A stretch of DNA of 64,000 bases from Nymphaea colorata (Eukaryota > Streptophyta > Magnoliopsida > Nymphaeales > Nymphaeaceae): the NCBI RefSeq assembly GCF_008831285.2, contig NC_045151.1:9538571-9602570 (forward strand). Direction: 5' to 3'. This document shows, in pieces, positions 59,665 to 64,000 of this stretch (positions are counted from its first letter, which is position 1; each line of letters starts with the position of its first letter). The notes beneath the pieces are model-generated. The model had not been told where the DNA came from. It saw only the letters and a list, made by a program, of their open reading frames with translations, and searched no databases. A program made the translations under genes and the position numbers.

Positions 59665-61459
59665 CAACAAATGCCACAAAGTTTTTGACAATGTCGGGAA
59701 CTTCACTACGTTCTTTCAACAGATACACGAACGTACACCGGGAGTAGTCATCAATAAGAGTCATGAAATAGTGAAAGCCACGACAAGTGGGTATTCTCGA
59801 AGGACCCCAAACATCAGAGTGAACCAAAGCAAAAGGACAGTTGGCTTTATTGAATGAAATAGGGTACGAGGCCCTAACATGCTTAGACAACTGACACACT
59901 TCACAGGCGAAGGTGTCCAAAGAAACAGAATGAAACATCCTAGGAAACAACTTTTTAAGCAACTGGAATGGAAGATGACCAAGTCTCTCGTGCCAACGCA
60001 TAATGACGGATCTGTCCTCTACGCCAGGCAACTGTCCACTGGTGGCTGAAATCAAAGCAGAAGCAACTTGTACGGGCAGTCTGTAGAGACCATCAATAAC
60101 CGAACCAATCCCAATCTTCTGCCCCGTCCCCAAGTCCTGCAGGAAACAACAATCAGCAGAGAAAATTAGATTACAGTTTAGCTCTTTGGTAATACTGCTG
60201 ACAGATAACAAATTTACGGGAATATTGGGAACATGCAGGGCATTACGAAGACAATATTTGTTCAGTAATGATAAACTCCCTTTTCCAGCCACAGAGATAG
60301 AAGAACCATCAGCCATAGACACATGCTGCTGCCCAGAGGTCAACTTGTACTCTTGAAACATCGTAGGGTCCCCTGTCATATGATGAGTAGCCCCACTGTC
60401 AACAATCCAATCACCGAGAGAGGAATTACCTTGATCACTAGTAGCAACCAGGGCCTGGGCTAACTTAGCCACCTCAGAAGTAGAAGCATCATCCTGGGTA
60501 GACAAACGACTAATGTATGCTTGCAACTCTCTGAGTTGATCTGAGGAGAGCTTGGATTTGGCAACATTGGACGACCCCAGACTAGGCTCGGGCACAGAAG
60601 GAGCACGGCGATGAGAAGGAGGACGACCTCGGATGAGACGCTTCTCAGGATGAAGATCCCAACAAAAATCAACAGAATGACCCGCTTTGTTCCAATGGCG
60701 GCATCGTCGAGTAGGACGCTGCCATGTCCCTGAAGTATGGCTCACAAAGGCTGCTGGATAACTCCCCTGATGGGAGTCAATATGCATAATCTGGCGCCGT
60801 TGCTCCTCAGACTCAATACGAGCATACACCTCTTCGATTCCAGGAATCTCATCACAGTTAAGAATCTGGCTCTGAATGGTTTCAAACTCATCACGCAGGC
60901 CTCCAAGGAAGATAAAGGTGCGGTCCATCCATTCCTTTTCCCAATACAGGGCATGATCAACACCACATTTCCAGTCATCATTCACATGATAATCCAGTTC
61001 CTCCCATTTGGTCTTCAGGGCGGCATAGAAGGAGGCAACAGATAAATCACCCTGTTTAAGAGCATATATGCTACGTTTGATTTGATATGCACGTAAAACA
61101 CGCTTCTTACGACCATACATACGTGCAAGAACAGTCCACATATCATACGCAATCGATTTACGCAAGATCAAAGGCTGAATATCAGTGGAAACCGAACTAA
61201 TAATCCATACTTTAACCTGACTATCTTCCAACGCCCAGGTCGGCCATTGCGAATCAGTTTTAGAAGGTGCAGGCTTCTCCCCAGTGATATAGTGCAGGCG
61301 ACCACGACTAGTAATCCCGATTTCTAGGGCAGCAGACCACGAGAGATAGTTATCCTTGTTCAGCCAAATGGAGGTGACATGAACAGGCAAGTTCTCACCC
61401 TTGGTATTGCTGCCCGTGTCCAGGGCATCATCAATCTTGGAAATCACTGCGTCAGCCAT
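59660..61459 (-). pseudogene. Co3 polyprotein, N-terminal part
   Basis: From ATG 61459 (MADAVISKID) the frame covers gag (NKDNYLSWSAALEIG), a zinc knuckle that reads CRHWNKAGHSVDFC with the second Cys replaced by Trp, protease DWIVDSGATHHM, the pre-integrase motif and integrase up to HSDVWGPSR and FVAFVET. There Co4 interrupts it. The ORF beyond that point translates the Co4 LTR and is not part of the protein. Gag without the second Cys is not expected to bind zinc normally. Confidence 0.93.
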
Positions 61460-61471
61460 TGCAATCCCCAA

Positions 61472-61853
61472 AGAAGGTCACAACCGGCCGGCGGCGGAAC
61501 AGAAAAAGAGGGCAGCGGAGATAACCCAGTCGACGGCTGCGCTGGGACCTGCGATGGCGGTAGGGCAGGGCGGCGCTGATAACGACAGCGGCGCTGGGAG
61601 CAGCGACGGCGGCAGGGCAGGACGACGCTGGGAACGACGGCAGCAAAGAAGGAAACCACACCGGCGACGGCGCTGGGAATGACGACGACGGCGGTGCCGG
61701 ACGGCGGCGGCGTTCCTGGACGGTGTCAGCACTAGAAACAACGACAGCAGCGGCGCTGAGAACAGTGTCAGCGGCGGTGCTGGAAACGGCAACGGAGGCG
61801 GCACGTGAACGACGAAAAAGCACTACTTGCACACCAACGATCTCACACGCGGT
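61472..61853 (-). other. Co3 GC-rich leader
   Basis: GGCGGCG-rich stretch between primer site and gag, like Co1 and Co4. ORFs on either strand are low-complexity. Confidence 0.7.
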
Positions 61854-61866
61854 GGCTCTGATACCA
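61854..61866 (-). other. Co3 primer-binding site (tRNA-iMet)
   Basis: The minus strand reads TGGTATCAGAGCC next to the LTR. Confidence 0.95.
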
Positions 61867-62149
61867 TGTAGAAACACGAACCACAAGGAGAGAGCAGAGA
61901 AAGCACACACAATATACGTGGAAAACCTCAGAAAGAGGTGAAAAACCACGGGAAAGCTCTGACCTAGGGGCCAACCGCAACCCTAGGAGAGAGAAAATTA
62001 TATTCACTTAACTCAACAATTACATGTAAGTGAAGAATATATAGGAGGGAGAGAAAGAGTGCCGCCTAGGGTACCGAGCCTGCCTCGGTATCCATGCCCC
62101 ATAGGACCGGGTCCAGATATGGACCCGGTTCCCCATTACAATATATTCT

Positions 62150-62153
<4 letters not shown>
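61867..62153 (-). repeat. Co3 5' LTR
   Basis: 287 bp with intact TG...CA ends. It is followed at once by an AT run. Confidence 0.95.
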
Positions 62154-62201
<48 letters not shown>

Positions 62202-62258
62202 CATATTTGTTATATAGTACATATACATGTCATGTGTGTATGTTACATATGTGTTCTG

Positions 62259-62344
<86 letters not shown>

Positions 62345-62433
62345 GTATGGTAGATGTCATATATAAATGTGCACGTATCTATATATATATATATAGCACA
62401 AATAATTCAAACCAAAAAATTAAATAAATTTCC

Positions 62434-62490
<57 letters not shown>
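62154..62490. repeat. (AT)n and (GA)n microsatellites
   Basis: AT runs at 62154-62200, 62262-62341 and about 62438-62467, the last followed by a GA run to about 62490. Tyr-Ile ORFs across them are artefacts. Confidence 0.95.
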
Positions 62491-63285
62491 AACCACACAC
62501 CCGCTTCAAACAGACTGACACGACGGTATAAAATGTAAACTAGTAAAATGGGATTATGCACTATGGCCGCAAATCATTTTTCTTTCATAAAGAGTCATCA
62601 GTGAAAATTGCTAACATTGGCAAACACAATTTTGGTGGGCATCCAGCTTCACTATATATATATATAGTGGCACCAGCCACACATTTTAACATGTGCTTCC
62701 AGTTTTAACATGCTCATGATGAATCGACTTTACACATAAAGCTGGGCATACAAGGAATCTTTTCCCGAAACTAGACTTTACTTGGACTAAAACAAGAGTA
62801 GAACCACGTTATCATCCTGCTTGCAGGAAACAAACACACCAACTTTCCAAATTACTTTGGAGCTAGGATTTAAAGCCTAAATAGGCTTCACTGCTAAACA
62901 AGAGTTCACTTCTTTCACCTGTGGAGGTGCATTCCCTGCACGCCAGGGTTCTTGCTGCCTCGGTCGGTATATATATATATATAATGCACATACAACACAT
63001 CCAACATATCAATTTGACATCTATTCAAAAGGCTGCCTCATATATATCGTCACTGTTTACCTAAAGAATGATCCAAAAATCTATAAACAAATTGCAACAT
63101 GCTCCCTTAACCCACCGAAGTTCATAAATTTCCAAAATTTTGTGGATTTCATATGCACACAGTAATGGCCTCGTTTTTCAACATTCAAGTGAACAACCAA
63201 AAAAGTACATTGAGAGGACCTAGCATAGCAAGGAAAAAAGGCATTCTATTGATCCTGTTGTGAAAGTAAATCAGCAAAAAGGGAA
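62491..63285. other. Unassigned DNA, nothing recognised
   Basis: AT-rich, with two short TATATA patches. No exon-like frame or transposon motif is seen. Confidence 0.5.
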
Positions 63286-63393
63286 CTAAATGCAGTGTTT
63301 AAAATGGATGTGCCAGTTCCTTGAGATCTGCTTGTTCACACTACTAGCAGTCCTAGTTTCATCGACTTTTAGAGTGCAAACTGCGAACCGCAG
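63286..63393 (+). repeat. Direct repeat, first copy
   Basis: About 107 bases matching 63896-64000 with one indel and about four substitutions. It contains the same ATG (63304) as the second copy, but an extra T near 63320 shifts the frame, so its hydrophobic leader is broken. In the shifted frame it continues to 63475 without known features. Confidence 0.9.
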
Positions 63394-63895
63394 CCATGGG
63401 CGGAATTTGGATCAGCATCATAGGCTTATCTCAGACAATTTGAAGTTTGTACAAATATTTTCCTTACCTGGATAGACAAAAGATGTAACACGAAAGAAAG
63501 AGAGTTGGCTCAAAATGCAGTCCTCATGGAGTTATTTTCAAAGTAACTTTCTTTTACTCCTGCCATTCTGCCACAAAAGGTGGAAGTGGTACTCTCCTCT
63601 TTTCAGGTAAAGTAGGTGACCACAGGACCAACATGAGGCTCAAAGTACAAGAAAGGACATTAGGACCAGGATGGGAGCTCAAAGTACAAGAAAGGACACT
63701 ACAAATATCAAATAAATGCAATGGATTTGTAATAGAAAGTGGAAACAACAAAATGAGAATTTTACATTAGCAGCAATAACTTGGTTAACGAACACTTTGT
63801 GTGCAGAAGACATGAGAAAGGCAGGATCCATGAGATATCTTAACCACTTACATCTTATACGCTTCTGCTTTAAGAATGGTGCTACCACACTGAAT
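63394..63895. other. Spacer between direct repeats, with a 46-bp-spaced short repeat
   Basis: The 22-base block GCTCAAAGTACAAGAAAGGA + CA occurs twice, near 63632 and 63678. No exon is recognised. Confidence 0.6.
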
Positions 63896-64000
63896 CTAAA
63901 TGCAGTGTTTAAAATGGATGTGCCAGTCCTTGAGATCTTCTGGTTCACACTACTAGTAGTCCTAGTTTCATCGACTTTTAGAGTGCAAACTGCGAACTGC
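63896..64000 (+). repeat. Direct repeat, second copy
   Basis: Partner of 63286-63393 at an offset of about 610 bases. The window ends inside it, so its true length is unknown. Confidence 0.9.
63914..64000 (+). CDS. Possible start of a secreted or membrane protein gene (truncated by the window)
   Basis: ATG at 63914 opens a frame of 29 codons to the window end: MDVPVLEIFWFTLLVVLVSS followed by TFRVQTANC. A hydrophobic core of about 15 residues after a short N-terminus fits a signal peptide or anchor. The first repeat copy has the same start but a frameshift, which suggests that this copy is the conserved one. The family is unknown and the rest lies outside. Confidence 0.4.
   Translation, partial: MDVPVLEIFWFTLLVVLVSSTFRVQTANC

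Overview
This is a stretch of a flowering-plant nuclear genome. The evidence is plant-specific gene families (a FAX/TMEM14 chloroplast fatty-acid exporter, a BEL1-like homeobox protein, a plant transmembrane protein with a D/W-rich tail), plant Ty1/copia and Ty3/gypsy retrotransposons primed by initiator tRNA-Met where a primer site is visible, and very long (AT)n microsatellites. I cannot name the species. About two thirds of the window is LTR retrotransposon. No convincing complete host gene is present; the host genes I recognise are broken or cut off.

Layout. 1-5214: AT/GT microsatellite, then a minus-strand pseudogene of a FAX3-like fatty-acid exporter (510-3018), then non-coding DNA. 5215-31558: a minus-strand gypsy element (called Gy1 here) bounded by a pair of about 6 kb direct repeats with TG...CA ends, which I read as giant LTRs. 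Each repeat carries the same two-exon fragment of a host transmembrane-protein gene and large minisatellites. The internal domain (11270-25780) has gag, protease, RT and two RNase H domains, all broken by stops, an integrase whose catalytic core is deleted, and an extra ORF upstream of gag. That extra ORF is split by a nested copia element (Co1, 18511-23771, target duplication GTGAC).

31559-36833: low-gene-density DNA with a 1 kb AT-rich microsatellite field, two possible exons of an unknown plus-strand gene and a scrap of copia integrase. 36834-42016: a near-pristine copia element (Co2) with 164/165 identical LTR bases, target duplication TACAC and an uninterrupted 1401-residue polyprotein. 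42017-51631: an old copia remnant, microsatellites, short tandem repeats, a BEL1-like homeobox pseudogene start (about 46450-46953) and the last two exons of an unrecognised minus-strand gene (50206-50694).

51632-62153: copia element Co3 (minus), inserted in an (AT)n tract and itself split by Co4 (plus, 54417-59659, target duplication AGTTT), a member of the same family with an intact 1436-residue polyprotein. 62154-64000: AT microsatellites, then a direct repeat whose second copy starts an open reading frame that runs off the window.

Relative order from nesting: Gy1 before Co1; Co3 before Co4. LTR identities counted by hand are about 96.4% (Co1), 97.2% (Co3), 97.9% (Co4) and 99.4% (Co2). 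Co2 and Co4 are the only elements that look coding-competent. I found no rRNA, tRNA, CRISPR or prokaryotic-type system.
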